In this document: piece by piece, positions 1 to 6,592 of the stretch
Layout of the letters: each line of letters starts with the position of its first letter
Position numbering within the stretch: the first letter of the stretch is position 1
DNA from: JBAWYM01 sp037143575
GTDB taxonomy: Bacteria > Patescibacteriota > Gracilibacteria > Peribacterales > Peribacteraceae
Assembly: GCA_037143575.1 (NCBI GenBank)
Contig: JBAWYM010000041.1
Coordinates: 1 to 16,780 of the forward strand
Reading direction: 5' to 3'
DNA length: 16,780 nt
Made by a program: the position numbers and the translations under genes
The notes under the pieces: generated by a model
What the model was told of the DNA's origin: nothing
Seen by the model: only the letters and a program-made list of their open reading frames with translations
The model's database searches: none

Positions 1-21
1 CGGTAGAACCTGCGGATGTCT

Positions 22-38
22 CACCGGCATAGCCGGTG
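22..38. repeat. Short perfect hairpin near the window edge
   Basis: CACCGGC (22-28), a 3-nt loop and GCCGGTG (32-38) form a perfect 7-bp stem. No T-run follows on either strand, so a classical terminator is not supported. It may be the end of a gene truncated by the window edge: two short reading frames run in from base 1 and stop at 30-32 and 71-73, and I cannot tell which, if either, is real. Confidence 0.4.
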
Positions 39-68
39 GATTACGAATGATTATTAATTTCATAAGCC

Positions 69-74
69 TATGAT
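69..74 (+). promoter_or_regulatory. -10-like hexamer of the Cys-rich protein gene
   Basis: TATGAT lies 9 nt before the ATG at 84. That distance would put the transcription start at or next to the ATG, giving a leaderless mRNA. No convincing -35 box is seen at normal spacing. Confidence 0.4.
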
Positions 75-83
75 CTCCGTACT

Positions 84-1289
84 ATGACGCTCTCCAAAGC
101 TCTCAACAAGAATAACTCCACTCCCCAGAAGAACCCGATGTCTGATGATTGGAAAGCTCAAAGAGCACATACTCTTTCGGTCGCTTTCGTTGCGGTGATC
201 TTCACAGTCGCCGTGATATCTCTGGGGTCACAAATATCCATGAATGCTCAATTATCCAATTTCATTGGTGCCATCCTCTCCATATCAACGCCATCGTCCA
301 GCTCTCGCACATCCGTATCATCGTTTTCCACCTCTTCTGCATGCACATGTCCAGGTGGATGTCCGGCCGGAACGTCATGCCGAAACAATATGGGATTCTG
401 TGGATGCTGGACATTCACCTCATCGAGTAGTAGCTCTTCTTCTTCGCAGGGAGGATTCTGTTGTGATACGGACCCCTTCTTGGGAGTGATGAATTGCAAT
501 TCCACCACCGGCGGTTTCTGTGGAAATGGCATGCTCCCCGTATCAACTGATTATATCTGTTCCGTCGCAGCATGTTCAGGCTGGTGCCTCGCAGGGAATA
601 CCTGTACGAACGCCAATCTCAATTCTTGCAGAGGTATGTCCGGTACTCTATATGCAAGCCAGACAGCGTGTAATTCGCATCGAAGCTCCTCATCATCCTC
701 TCGTAGTACTTCATCATCCCTGTCATCAAATCGAAGCTCCCCATCATCCTCAAGAGTTTCTTCAACATCACGGTCTTCAAGCCTAATCTCCTCTTCTCCA
801 TATATATTTTCATCTTCTACAAGGACCTCTGCCTATTCAACGACAAGTTATAGTTCTTCCCTGAGTTCACCTTCCTCCTTACCGTCGTGCGGCACACCTT
901 ACTCTTGCTCAGGAACATGTAGCGGTAAATGTACCTTGATAACCGCAACTGATGGAACAGCACAATGCACCTGTCTCCCTTGGGGCAGCGCCTCTTCAGC
1001 AAACATCCCTCCTTGCGGATGGATCAATAGTGGCGGTAATTATACCTGTGGTGGGGTCTGTCCCAGTGGCTATTCCTGCGGGTTGCAGTCCAATGAGACT
1101 TGCCCCGTTGTCTGTGGGTGCTTCCAAGTTCCTCTCCCCTCATCGTTCCCTTCATCCCTTCCATCATCGGCCACTTCCTCTATGGGACCCGTCGCTTGCG
1201 GTACATCATTCCCCCAATGCAATGGCTCATGTCCCGTAGGTCAATGCACATACTGGGCTGGCCCACCGCAACTCTGTTACTGCAGATAA
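84..1289 (+). CDS. Membrane-anchored Ser-rich protein with repeated Cys-rich modules
   Basis: 401 residues, no family recognised. After a polar N-terminus there is one hydrophobic segment (about 31-49), most simply an uncleaved signal-anchor with the rest outside the cell. The remainder alternates low-complexity Ser/Thr-rich stalks (about 69-86, 113-121, 199-268, 351-369) with Cys-rich modules. I count 35 cysteines. Modules at 87-108, 269-297, 311-346 and 372-400 share a pattern: a Cys pair or CG at the start, a C-x-G-x-C or similar core, and a closing C-x-C. The 122-196 segment is more divergent. Even Cys counts per module (6, 6, 6, with one of 7) suggest disulfide-stabilised knots. It is probably a surface or adhesion protein, but that is inference. 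The start is supported by the -10-like hexamer just upstream. It converges on leuS with a 25-nt gap. Confidence 0.8.
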   Translation: MTLSKALNKNNSTPQKNPMSDDWKAQRAHTLSVAFVAVIFTVAVISLGSQISMNAQLSNFIGAILSISTPSSSSRTSVSSFSTSSACTCPGGCPAGTSCRNNMGFCGCWTFTSSSSSSSSSQGGFCCDTDPFLGVMNCNSTTGGFCGNGMLPVSTDYICSVAACSGWCLAGNTCTNANLNSCRGMSGTLYASQTACNSHRSSSSSSRSTSSSLSSNRSSPSSSRVSSTSRSSSLISSSPYIFSSSTRTSAYSTTSYSSSLSSPSSLPSCGTPYSCSGTCSGKCTLITATDGTAQCTCLPWGSASSANIPPCGWINSGGNYTCGGVCPSGYSCGLQSNETCPVVCGCFQVPLPSSFPSSLPSSATSSMGPVACGTSFPQCNGSCPVGQCTYWAGPPQLCYCR

Positions 1290-1314
1290 ATCAGCCGTTC
1301 GTTTTCGATCAGAT

Positions 1315-4300
1315 TCACACCACGAAGCTCACCAGCTTCCCCGGAACATAAATCTCCTTCTTCACCGTCTGCCCCTCCAGGAACTTCGCGACGTTCACAT
1401 GCTTCTTCGCAGCTGATAGAACATCTTCTTTGGAAGCCTTAGCGGAAACTTCGATGTCGCCTCTGAGCTTCCCATTCACCTGAATCGCAATCGTCAGCGT
1501 GGAGGCTTTGGTGAGCGCGGCATTGAATGTCGGCCACTTCTGCTGAATAACTAGGCCTTCTTGTCCGAGAATTTCCCAGAGCTCCTCAGAAAGATGCGGC
1601 GCAAGAGGAGCCAAGATCAGTGTAAAAGACTTAGCCGTGTCCGGGGAAATGCCCCCGACTTCCTCGAAGAGATTGAGAAGCTCCATCAATGCGGAGATCG
1701 ACGTATTGAAGTGCAGATTCTCTATATCATCCGTGACCTTCTTGATGGTGGAATGCAGAGCAGAAACCACCCTTGGTTGATCTACTTTTTTGTTCACGTT
1801 ATTGCTGATGAATGCATGGACGCGCCGGACGAAGCGGTCGATACCCTTGATCCCCGTATCACTCCAGTCGCCACCGTCGGTGAAGGGACCCATGAACATG
1901 AGGAACATCCGGAAGACATCTGCGCCGTACCGCGCGACGAAGTCATCGGGGCTCACTACGTTCCCTTTGGACTTACTCATCTTGGCACCTTTGTGGGTGA
2001 TCAACCCTTGATGAACTAATTTTTTGAACGGCTCACTGTTCTGTACGAAGCCAAAATCCTTGAGCGCCATCATTACAAATCTCGCATAGATCAGATGCAT
2101 GCAGGCGTGCTCCGGACCACCGATGTACTGCGACACCGGCATCCACTTCTTCTCGAACATCGGATCGAGGAAAGCAACAGTGTCGGGCGTGACGGACAGA
2201 TCCTCACGTTGATGATCGGTGAGGAACATCAGCTCGTAGAAGCTGGAGCAGACGAAGGTATCCATGGTGTCGAACTCCGGTGTCCATCCCTTGCCGAAGA
2301 TCTTCTCGGTGCGCTCGATGAACTCCTTGCTGTAGGCGAGCGGCGACTTACCGGTGGGCTTGAACTCCACATCGGTCGGGAGAACCCATGGCAGATGCTT
2401 CTCGGGAACCGGATGCGGATTGCCTTCAGGGTCGTACACGATGGGAATCGGCGCGCCCCAGTAGCGCTGACGGCTGACGAGCCAGTCGCGCAACCTGAAA
2501 TTGATCTGGCGCTTGCCGTAGCCCTTCGTCACGATGTACTCGATCATATCCTCGCGAGCCTCGCCCCAGTGCCTGCCTTTAAATTCCTCAGGAATCTGTA
2601 GCACTCCTTCCGTATCCTTCGTGTAGCAGTACTCCAGATTCTTCACCTTCTCCGCTTCCACCGGATCACTCGGGTACATGACGGTGCGCAGCGGAATGCC
2701 GTACTTCTTCGCAAATGCGAAGTCACGCTCATCGTGAGCGGAACAGCTGACGACTCCGGTGCCGTATTCCATGAGGACGAACGAGGCCACCCAGATCTGC
2801 AAATCCCCCATGCCGAAAGGATTCTCGACAACTCTGCCCGTGGAGATCCCCTCCATGTCTTCCTCGAAATCGAAACGCTTCGCGGCCTTCTTCTTGCGGA
2901 TCTTCTCGACGAACGCCAGCACCTCCTTCTCCTGCGGCGTCCCGGCGACGAGCTTGGCAATAAGCGGATGCTCCGGAGCGATGACGACGAAGGTCTGCGC
3001 TTTGAAGGTCTGCGGAATAGAGTCGTAGACTTCGAAAGAAATAGGCTGAGAAGAAAGAATCCGACCTGACGAAGGAATCGAAGCCTTGATAGGATTTTCC
3101 TGCAAATATCGGACAACCGATTGGAATTGCTCCACAGATTCAACATCTACAAAATGGCCTCCCTCAGCCCAAAGATGACCTCCATCGGCACCCTGTGATT
3201 TCCAATATTGTCGAGAGCTTGCCCCCTTGAGTTTTTTGGCTACATCACGCTCGAGATGCCTGGTACTTTCAAAACTCACAAGAACATGAAGATGGTCGGG
3301 CATCACACACGCTTCATGAATCGCAATAACATGACGTTCTGCGACCTCATCAATAATGGATAAAAGCAGCTCTGCAGAAGTTTGATCATCAAATGCCTGC
3401 GAACGGTTATGCGTCGAGAAAACAAGGTGACACGTCCTTGATGAATGAATCCTCTTTTGCCATATCTCCACAGACTGGCAGACGTCCGTTAACCGGCGGT
3501 TTAAACCGCCGGTTAACGGACTGTCGGAAGAGGAGACATTGTCAGATGATGAACCTGCGACTGAACGTACAGATATATCGCGAGTTAACGGACTGTCGGA
3601 AGAGGAGGCATTGTCAGATGATGAGCCTGCAAAACTCGCTTCCCACCGCAACGGTCCTATCATTCCCCTCTGCATCCCCGAAACCTTGAATCTAAAGTTC
3701 ACGCCCTCGCTGCGGCCGATCCAATTGCGCTGCATGATCTTCGTCTTCTCCGGCCAGTCGAGATCTTTAAGACCATCCAGTAACTGCTGCGCGTACTGCG
3801 TCGTCTTCCAGTACCACTGCGGCAGCGCCTTCTGCTGAACGTCACTCCCGCACCGCTCACACTTACCATCCTGCGCCTGCTCGTTGGCGAGCACCGTCTG
3901 GCAGCTCGGGCAGAAGTTCACATTCCCCTGCTTCTTGTACGCCAGACCGTTTTTGAACATCTGCAAAAATAACCACTGGGTCCAGCGGTAGTACTGGGGC
4001 GTGGACGAATCCACCATGTGCCGCCAGTCGTACGTAACGCCCATGCGCTTGAACTGCTCGATCATCGTCTTCACGTTATCGGCGGTGGAAACCGACGGAT
4101 GAATACCGGTCTTGATGGCATAGTTCTCGGCCGGCAATCCGAAGGCATCGAAGCCAATCGGGTGGAACACATCTACTCCCCGCATCATCTGGAAGCGCAC
4201 GTAGGAATCCGGAATGGAATACTGAAACCAGTGCCCTACATGGAGCTTGGCGCCGCTGGGATACGGGAACATCACGAGACTGTAGAAAGGCTTGCGCGCT

Positions 4301-4389
4301 TTCTGGAGGTCGAGCTCAAACACTTTGGCTTCCTCCCAGCGCTTCTGCCACTTGGCTTCGATGGAGACAGGGTTGAAATCGGATCGCAT
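1315..4389 (-). CDS. leuS: Leucyl-tRNA synthetase carrying an in-frame transposase domain
   Basis: Charges tRNA-Leu with leucine in the cytoplasm. I chose the ATG at 4389 because the protein then opens MRSDFNPVSIEAKWQKRW, the usual class I LeuRS beginning; the frame is open to 4503 but the extra 38 residues look non-native. From this Met (1024 aa): HIGH-type HVGH at 50-53, a zinc-knuckle CPSC...CERC at 160-180, CP1 entry WIGRSEG at about 223-229, editing-domain HDERD at about 552-556, RDWLVSRQRYWG, KMSKS at 803-807, then the anticodon-binding and C-terminal domains (VNGKLRG). Residues about 237-449 are foreign: a Ser-rich repeat, a translated palindrome and a Y1/HUH transposase. Removing them leaves about 811 residues, a normal length for a compact LeuRS. 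There is no stop or frameshift in the insert. Where bacterial LeuRS usually has TTRPDT, this one reads YDSIPQTF. Stop is TGA. Confidence 0.95.
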   Translation of the reverse strand: MRSDFNPVSIEAKWQKRWEEAKVFELDLQKARKPFYSLVMFPYPSGAKLHVGHWFQYSIPDSYVRFQMMRGVDVFHPIGFDAFGLPAENYAIKTGIHPSVSTADNVKTMIEQFKRMGVTYDWRHMVDSSTPQYYRWTQWLFLQMFKNGLAYKKQGNVNFCPSCQTVLANEQAQDGKCERCGSDVQQKALPQWYWKTTQYAQQLLDGLKDLDWPEKTKIMQRNWIGRSEGVNFRFKVSGMQRGMIGPLRWEASFAGSSSDNASSSDSPLTRDISVRSVAGSSSDNVSSSDSPLTGGLNRRLTDVCQSVEIWQKRIHSSRTCHLVFSTHNRSQAFDDQTSAELLLSIIDEVAERHVIAIHEACVMPDHLHVLVSFESTRHLERDVAKKLKGASSRQYWKSQGADGGHLWAEGGHFVDVESVEQFQSVVRYLQENPIKASIPSSGRILSSQPISFEVYDSIPQTFKAQTFVVIAPEHPLIAKLVAGTPQEKEVLAFVEKIRKKKAAKRFDFEEDMEGISTGRVVENPFGMGDLQIWVASFVLMEYGTGVVSCSAHDERDFAFAKKYGIPLRTVMYPSDPVEAEKVKNLEYCYTKDTEGVLQIPEEFKGRHWGEAREDMIEYIVTKGYGKRQINFRLRDWLVSRQRYWGAPIPIVYDPEGNPHPVPEKHLPWVLPTDVEFKPTGKSPLAYSKEFIERTEKIFGKGWTPEFDTMDTFVCSSFYELMFLTDHQREDLSVTPDTVAFLDPMFEKKWMPVSQYIGGPEHACMHLIYARFVMMALKDFGFVQNSEPFKKLVHQGLITHKGAKMSKSKGNVVSPDDFVARYGADVFRMFLMFMGPFTDGGDWSDTGIKGIDRFVRRVHAFISNNVNKKVDQPRVVSALHSTIKKVTDDIENLHFNTSISALMELLNLFEEVGGISPDTAKSFTLILAPLAPHLSEELWEILGQEGLVIQQKWPTFNAALTKASTLTIAIQVNGKLRGDIEVSAKASKEDVLSAAKKHVNVAKFLEGQTVKKEIYVPGKLVSFVV
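3484..3521. repeat. Perfect 38-bp palindrome inside leuS, REP-like
   Basis: Left arm gtccgttaaccggcggttt and its exact reverse complement abut with no loop, giving 38 self-complementary bases. It lies just upstream of the transposase core in the coding direction and is translated as SPLTGGLNRRLTD-type residues. RAYT genes are typically accompanied by such palindromes, which fits a RAYT plus its cognate palindrome arriving together. Confidence 0.9.
3512..3630. repeat. Two-copy direct repeat with 72-bp period
   Basis: Bases 3512-3558 and 3584-3630 match over 47 positions with two mismatches. The period of 72 bp is exactly 24 codons, so duplication kept the leuS frame. Both copies encode a GSSSDN-x-SSSDSPLT peptide (residues about 255-269 and 279-293). 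The first copy shares its opening gttaacggac with the right arm of the palindrome. The product may act as a flexible Ser/Asp linker. Confidence 0.9.
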
Positions 4390-4447
4390 GGATTCAGGAT
4401 ACCATGTCTCAGTGGAAGTGGGAGGCGAACAGAAGAATAGTTTTTTC

Positions 4448-4475
4448 TTGAATTTGTGCTCATGAATGCTATATA
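4448..4475 (+). promoter_or_regulatory. Promoter of the 144-aa gene, leaderless
   Basis: TTGAAT (4448-4453), a 16-nt spacer and TATATA (4470-4475). The ATG at 4483 is only 7 nt beyond the -10, so the transcript would start at or beside the start codon. Confidence 0.5.
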
Positions 4476-4482
4476 GCTCCCC

Positions 4483-4917
4483 ATGAAATTGGATACCAAT
4501 CAATTTTTGAATGAAGTCACACTCATCGGTGTTCCAGATTCCTCGAAATCAAGCGAAGAACAAATCAATGAAGCTATTTCGCATGTCCTCCAAGCTATCT
4601 ATCACGTTACACAAAGGGTGGCTTCGCGAGCACAAGCGTTGCAGTGGCTCAATGAAGAACGAAGAAATCAGAATGGCAGTGCTGCTGCAGATTGGAGTAC
4701 ACAAGAAGGGAATTTTCATCAAGAAGATAGGAGATTAAATAGTGATATACGCATTTTGCGTGAGGCTATCAACGGGCTGGTACTCCTTGCACCCGAATTC
4801 CCTGAGCTTTTCAAAAATTCGGAAACTGCCCTTTCTCAAGAGAGAATTCTCGATATCACGGTATGTACTAGCTGGAAAACACAATTACTCCTTTATCGAG
4901 ACGCGATGAATGAATGA
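4483..4917 (+). CDS. Unknown 144-aa protein
   Basis: No family recognised. It has no signal peptide or membrane segment, so it is probably cytoplasmic. Composition is polar, rich in Gln, Glu, Asn and Arg, with likely helices at about 25-60 and 78-100; a small helical protein is the best description. The start is supported by a good promoter whose -10 ends 7 nt before the ATG. It diverges from leuS across 93 bp and precedes der by 88 bp on the same strand, but der has its own -10-like hexamer. Confidence 0.7.
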   Translation: MKLDTNQFLNEVTLIGVPDSSKSSEEQINEAISHVLQAIYHVTQRVASRAQALQWLNEERRNQNGSAAADWSTQEGNFHQEDRRLNSDIRILREAINGLVLLAPEFPELFKNSETALSQERILDITVCTSWKTQLLLYRDAMNE

Positions 4918-4984
4918 ATTTCATAAGTTCCAGATTCACATCTTCGCCCAAGAACATCGACATTCGTGATGGGGGTTCTGAATT

Positions 4985-5005
4985 GTAGGCGTACACTGCG
5001 CCTAC
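4985..5005 (+). promoter_or_regulatory. Perfect hairpin and -10-like box abutting the der start codon
   Basis: GTAGGCG (4985-4991) and CGCCTAC (4999-5005) are exact inverted repeats around a 7-nt loop. The loop holds TACACT (4992-4997), a plausible -10 that ends 8 nt before the ATG at 5006. The symmetry around the -10 would suit an operator. If transcription starts upstream instead, the same sequence would form an RNA hairpin directly before the start codon. Confidence 0.4.
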
Positions 5006-6364
5006 ATGCCCTCCCTCCCCGTCGTCGCCATTATCGGCCGGCCCAATACCGGCAAGTCCACGCTCTTCAATCGGATGATCGGTGAGCGCAAAGCCATCGT
5101 GAGCGAGGTCGCCGGGACCACGCGCGATCACGTGGCGCACCGCATCGAAGGCGAAGCGGTGGATTACCTGCTGCTGGATACCGGCGGTATGGGTGGTGGA
5201 ACGGAGGACAAGGACTTCGAGAAGAACGTCCACCAGCAGTCTATGCTCGCGCTCGAGCGCGCCGACGTCATCGTCTTCACCATCAACAGCCGCGAGGAAC
5301 TCACGAGCAGTGATCACGCGATCATCGATATTTTGCGCAAGAAGAAGCGCCGGCACGTGCCCGTCCTCCTAGCCGCTACCAAGTGCGATAATGAGAAGAA
5401 GATCCCCGAGATTCTGCTGGAGTACGAAGGGCTCGGTATCGCGGAAGAAGTGATCCCCGTGAGCGCGACGCACGGCTTCGGCACGGACGAAATCTCGCAG
5501 GCAATCGAGCGGGAACTTCTCAAACTGCACTTCAAGAAGCAGGAGCAGGAAGCACCGACTGCCATTCCCAAGATCGCCGTGATCGGCAAACCCAACGTCG
5601 GCAAGAGCTCGCTCATCAATGCACTCATGTCCGAGCCGGACCGCGCCCTCTCACCCCGCCTCGTCTCCGACATCCCCGGCACCACGCGCGACACCACCGA
5701 TACGCTCATCCGCCACGGCGAGAAGGAATTCCTCTTCCTCGATACGGCCGGTATCCGCCGCAGGACGAAACAGGGGGAAGGGATAGAAACGTTTGCCTTC
5801 TTCCGCACCGTCCAAGCGCTGGAAGAATGCGACATCGCCGTCCTGATGATCGATGCATCGGAGCCCGTCAGCCACCAGGATCAGCGGATCGCCGCGATGG
5901 TTCTGGAGCAGGGCAAAGGCCTCGTGGTCCTTGTGAATAAGATCGATCTCTTCCAGGGTGAGTCACGGATCCAAGAGATGAAGCACGTGGAGCACAACCT
6001 CTCCTTCTGCCGCTTCGCGAAGTTTCTCCCCTGCTCGGCGCTCAACCGCGACGGCATCCTCAAGCTCTTTCCGCTCGTCGACCAGGCGTTCCTCAACCGC
6101 ACGCGGCGCATTGCCACCAAGGATCTCCTCACGTGGTACCGCGAAGCTGTGCACAACCAGCCGATGCGCACGCTCGCCAAAGGCAAGCTCATCATCCAGG
6201 CCGACGGCATCCCGCCCACCTTCGTCGTCTTCGTGAAGAATGCGCGGTTCGTGAAGAAGAGCGATATCCGCTATCTGGAACGGGCGCTCAGGACCACCTT
6301 CGGCTTCGAGGGAACACCGGTGAAAATCCTAGCGAAGGGAAGCGCGAGGGAGGAGAAGGAGTGA
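5006..6364 (+). CDS. der: GTPase Der (EngA), 50S ribosome assembly
   Basis: 452 aa, the usual Der length. Der is the tandem-G-domain GTPase that helps mature the large ribosomal subunit. First G domain: Walker A GRPNTGKS (11-18), GTTRD (37-41), DTGG (58-61), TKCD (125-128) in place of the usual NKxD. Second G domain: GKPNVGKS (194-201), GTTRD (225-229), DTAG (246-249), NKID (311-314), SAL (344-346). The C-terminal KH-like domain follows (about 365-445) with PPTFVVFV and RYLERALRTTFGFEGTP. The start gives the expected opening MPSLPVVAIIGRPN. No Shine-Dalgarno sequence is present. The stop is TGA, showing that TGA is not reassigned here. No clear terminator was found before the promoter at 6390. 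Confidence 0.97.
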   Translation: MPSLPVVAIIGRPNTGKSTLFNRMIGERKAIVSEVAGTTRDHVAHRIEGEAVDYLLLDTGGMGGGTEDKDFEKNVHQQSMLALERADVIVFTINSREELTSSDHAIIDILRKKKRRHVPVLLAATKCDNEKKIPEILLEYEGLGIAEEVIPVSATHGFGTDEISQAIERELLKLHFKKQEQEAPTAIPKIAVIGKPNVGKSSLINALMSEPDRALSPRLVSDIPGTTRDTTDTLIRHGEKEFLFLDTAGIRRRTKQGEGIETFAFFRTVQALEECDIAVLMIDASEPVSHQDQRIAAMVLEQGKGLVVLVNKIDLFQGESRIQEMKHVEHNLSFCRFAKFLPCSALNRDGILKLFPLVDQAFLNRTRRIATKDLLTWYREAVHNQPMRTLAKGKLIIQADGIPPTFVVFVKNARFVKKSDIRYLERALRTTFGFEGTPVKILAKGSAREEKE

Positions 6365-6389
6365 TGAAAATTGACGATTGCGAAATGAT

Positions 6390-6417
6390 TTGACATGTTG
6401 TATTTATATGCTATTGT
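6390..6417 (+). promoter_or_regulatory. Strong promoter between der and the radical SAM gene
   Basis: TTGACA (6390-6395, consensus), a 16-nt spacer and TATTGT (6412-6417). Transcription would begin at about 6424, shortly before a small ORF at 6431 and upstream of a terminator. Confidence 0.6.
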
Positions 6418-6430
6418 GCACTCTCAGTTC

Positions 6431-6511
6431 ATGATCAGTATTTTCACGCCATTATCGGCTCCTCCCATCAAAAATTACCATCGCCGTTGTGTGTTCCTGC
6501 GTGTCCTTTAG
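6431..6511 (+). CDS. Possible 26-aa leader or precursor peptide
   Basis: A 26-codon ORF beginning MISIFTPLSAPP and ending HRRCVFLRVL. Its ATG lies 13 nt after the -10 of a good promoter, the near-leaderless arrangement seen elsewhere in the window, and an intrinsic terminator follows 33 nt after the stop. The peptide has one Cys, one Tyr and a basic, hydrophobic C-terminal half. Two readings are possible: a substrate peptide for the adjacent radical SAM/SPASM-like enzyme, or a leader peptide in an attenuator controlling that enzyme. An ORF of this size can also arise by chance, so existence rests on context only. Confidence 0.35.
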   Translation: MISIFTPLSAPPIKNYHRRCVFLRVL

Positions 6512-6527
6512 AGACAGATTGTGAAGA

Positions 6528-6582
6528 GGTAAATATCTCTCATGACCTGTCAGAGAAGGACAGGTGCTTTTTGATATTTCCC
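6528..6582 (+). terminator. Intrinsic terminator inside a larger stem, upstream of the radical SAM gene
   Basis: ACCTGTC (6545-6551), a 7-nt loop and GACAGGT (6559-6565) are followed by GCTTTTT (6566-6572). Outer segments AAATATC (6531-6537) and GATATTT (6573-6579) are also complementary and, with GG/CC beyond one mismatch, would enclose the terminator hairpin. GACAG at 6513-6517 could pair with CTGTC at 6547-6551 as a 5-bp competing helix. It could end a short transcript or act as an attenuator. Confidence 0.6.
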
Positions 6583-6592
6583 CCAATCAATC

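Larger units (their letters stand above)
3043..3681 (-). mobile_element. RAYT / IS200-like Y1 transposase inserted in frame in leuS
   Basis: LeuRS residues about 237-449 interrupt the CP1 editing domain between the strand ending FRFKV and the one beginning ISFEVYDS. The transposase-like core is about residues 317-438: an N-terminal strand HLVFSTHNR, then MPDHLHVLVSF containing the HUH motif (HLH, bases 3286-3294, residues 366-368), then YLQENPIKA with the candidate nucleophilic Tyr428 (bases 3106-3108) and the NP that typifies REP-associated tyrosine transposases. All elements needed for a single-strand HUH endonuclease are therefore visible. Before the core lie two Ser/Asp-rich repeats and a palindrome. 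No ATG begins the core; a GTG at residue 307 is the nearest conventional alternative start. The boundaries are estimates from LeuRS homology. Whether the domain is active or merely tolerated cannot be told from sequence. Confidence 0.88.

Noticed and set aside
22..38. Terminator of an upstream gene
   Set aside because: Stem is good but no T-run follows it on either strand, so only the hairpin is recorded.
2095..2601. 168-codon plus-strand frame inside leuS
   Set aside because: Antisense to conserved LeuRS sequence; no motif or start signal supports it.
3043..3681. Intein or self-splicing intron in leuS
   Set aside because: No Cys/Ser start, no HN-Cys/Ser/Thr end, no LAGLIDADG or intein blocks. 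The open frame continues through the insert, so an intron is not required.
4390..4503. Upstream extension of leuS to the ATG at 4503
   Set aside because: The extra 38 residues do not resemble a LeuRS N-terminus, the usual opening begins at 4389, and the extension would overlap the promoter and first codons of the divergent gene.
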